Shown here: one piece after another, positions 30,506 through 31,555 of the stretch | Layout: every line of letters begins with the position of its first letter | How positions within the stretch are numbered: position 1 is the stretch's first letter | Assembly: GCA_036012565.1 (NCBI GenBank) | Contig: DASCPP010000025.1 | Coordinates: 1-31,555, forward strand | Length of the DNA: 31,555 nucleotides | Direction of reading: 5' to 3' | Origin: DUAL01 sp036012565 | Lineage (GTDB): Bacteria; Bacteroidota; Bacteroidia; Flavobacteriales; BACL11 | Program-made: the position numbers and the translations under genes | Notes under the pieces: model-generated | Seen by the model: the letters and a program-made list of their open reading frames with translations, nothing else | The model's database searches: none | What the model was told of the DNA's origin: nothing

Positions 30506-31555
30506 TAGATACAAAATAGGAATTGTATGCTATCCAACTTATGGAGGGAGTGGGGTTGTAGCTACTGAACTGGGTATGGCTCTTGCTGGGAAAGATCATG
30601 AAGTACATTTCATTTCATACAATCAACCTTTCCGGTTAGATGTATTTTCTGATAAAATTAATTTTCATGAGGTAAGTGTTTCTGATTATCCTTTGTTTGA
30701 ATACATTCCTTACGAACACAACCTCACTGCCAAATTGGTAGATGTAGTTCTGCACGAGAAATTGGATCTATTGCATGTACATTATGCTATTCCACATGCT
30801 TTTGCCGCTCTTTCTGCAAAGGAGATACTGTCATCAAAAGGAGTTAAGCTTCCGGTAGTTACCACACTGCATGGAACGGACATAACATTACTGGGTAAAG
30901 ATAAATCCTTTCAGTCTGTAATTGAATATGCAATCAATAATTCAAATGTGGTTACGGCTGTTTCTAAGAGTTTGAAAAATGAGACTATGGAATCGTTTGA
31001 CATCAAAAGAGAAATTCAGGTAATTCCTAATTTTATTGATTCCAAACTTTACAAAAACAAATCGGATCAAGAATTAAGAAGAAGTTTTGCGAAAGATTCT
31101 GAGAAGATTATTATTCATATTTCCAACTTTAGAAAGGTAAAAAGAGTGCAAGATGTACTTAAAGTATTTGCAAAAATAAAAAAGAAAATACCTGCCAAGT
31201 TATTGTTAATTGGAGATGGTCCAGAAAGATTAGAAATGGAGCAGTTATCTAGAGATATAAATTTATGCGATCATATTCGTTTTATTGGAAAACTAAAAGC
31301 TGTGGAAAAAGTACTTTCTGTATCTGATTTATTCTTACTACCCTCTGAAACGGAAAGTTTTGGATTAGTTGCTTTGGAGGCAATGGCTTGCAAAGTAGCA
31401 GTTATCTCTTCTAATTCTGGAGGATTGCCAGAAGTGAATAAAGATGGTAAAACAGGATTTCTGCTAGATGTTAACGATATAAAAGGCATGGCAAAAAAAG
31501 CATTATATTTGCTTGAAGATGAAGAAATATTACAACAATTTAAAATGTGTGCTTA
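30489..31555 (+). CDS. bshA: N-acetyl-alpha-D-glucosaminyl L-malate synthase, 3' end cut by window
   Basis: BshA is a GT4 glycosyltransferase that joins N-acetylglucosamine from UDP-GlcNAc to L-malate, the first step of bacillithiol synthesis. The frame is open from ATG 30489 to the window end (355 codons, near the full ~380). The N-terminus reads KIGIVCYPTYGGSGVVATEL, the BshA-specific nucleotide loop. LHVHYAIPHA and TTLHGTDITLLG follow, then VIPNFID, LLIGDGPER and the GT4 E-x7-E motif in PSETESFGLVALEAMAC. The start lies inside the end of the upstream fusion gene, suggesting translational coupling. bshB and bshC are not in this window. Confidence 0.95.
   Translation, partial: MQLKNNRYKIGIVCYPTYGGSGVVATELGMALAGKDHEVHFISYNQPFRLDVFSDKINFHEVSVSDYPLFEYIPYEHNLTAKLVDVVLHEKLDLLHVHYAIPHAFAALSAKEILSSKGVKLPVVTTLHGTDITLLGKDKSFQSVIEYAINNSNVVTAVSKSLKNETMESFDIKREIQVIPNFIDSKLYKNKSDQELRRSFAKDSEKIIIHISNFRKVKRVQDVLKVFAKIKKKIPAKLLLIGDGPERLEMEQLSRDINLCDHIRFIGKLKAVEKVLSVSDLFLLPSETESFGLVALEAMACKVAVISSNSGGLPEVNKDGKTGFLLDVNDIKGMAKKALYLLEDEEILQQFKMCA

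Overview
The window is a contiguous, low-GC chromosomal segment of a member of the Bacteroidota, most likely of the Flavobacteriia/Flavobacteriales type. Evidence: a C-terminal type A sorting domain of the type IX secretion system (T9SS); PorE-like TPR/beta-propeller/OmpA proteins; a bshA gene (bacillithiol pathway); a GH3/serine-hydrolase fusion; a mutL-rhomboid-rhomboid cluster; many LxxC lipoproteins starting MKK; TAnnTTTG-type -7 promoter elements; and few recognisable Shine-Dalgarno sequences. I see no phage, insertion sequence, CRISPR array or plasmid module. The gene density and content are those of an ordinary core chromosome with small lineage-specific genes in the gaps.

Layout. 1-2022 (+): end of surE, a small membrane protein and lpxB, closed by a terminator. 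2093-3156 (-): a Cys-rich lipoprotein and a WXXGXW-repeat protein. 3188-5269 (+): comEC, overlapping tail-to-tail a lipocalin-like lipoprotein (5262-5861, -). 5972-8914 (-): hutI-ftcD, the last steps of histidine degradation. 8977-13265 (+): aroC, a dicarboxylate/amino-acid symporter and a PorE-like envelope protein. 13311-14423 (-): trmD and rplS. 14719-17923 (+): a TPR protein overlapping a second PorE-like protein. 17920-18729 (-): a T9SS-exported protein with a CxxCH motif. 18812-18961 (+): what looks like the orphaned C-terminal sorting domain (type B) of a lost T9SS cargo gene. 19003-20013 (+): a lipoprotein and a PyrR-like phosphoribosyltransferase. 20010-21307 (-): an SDR oxidoreductase followed by aroK. 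21348-22511 (+): a GNAT-like protein. 22574-22775 (+): tRNA-Lys(TTT) and tRNA-Leu(GAG) separated by a strong terminator. 22778-27462 (-): a tight operon of a small membrane protein, mutL, two rhomboid proteases and an EEP-family hydrolase. 27578-31555 (+): the GH3/serine-hydrolase fusion and bshA, which runs off the window.

How the genes work together. Several encode parts of the cell envelope: lipid A synthesis, T9SS-related OmpA proteins, a T9SS cargo and cargo remnant, lipoproteins and cell-wall recycling. aroC and aroK, about 10 kb apart, belong to the shikimate pathway; hutI and ftcD act consecutively on histidine breakdown products. I found no clear self-contained undescribed system. 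The points most worth checking are the orphan sorting-domain remnant, a T9SS cargo carrying a possible heme site, promoter -7 elements at a constant 4 nt from three or four start codons (possible leaderless transcripts), a MutL with altered endonuclease motifs, and a perfect palindrome in front of the trmD/TPR divergent pair.
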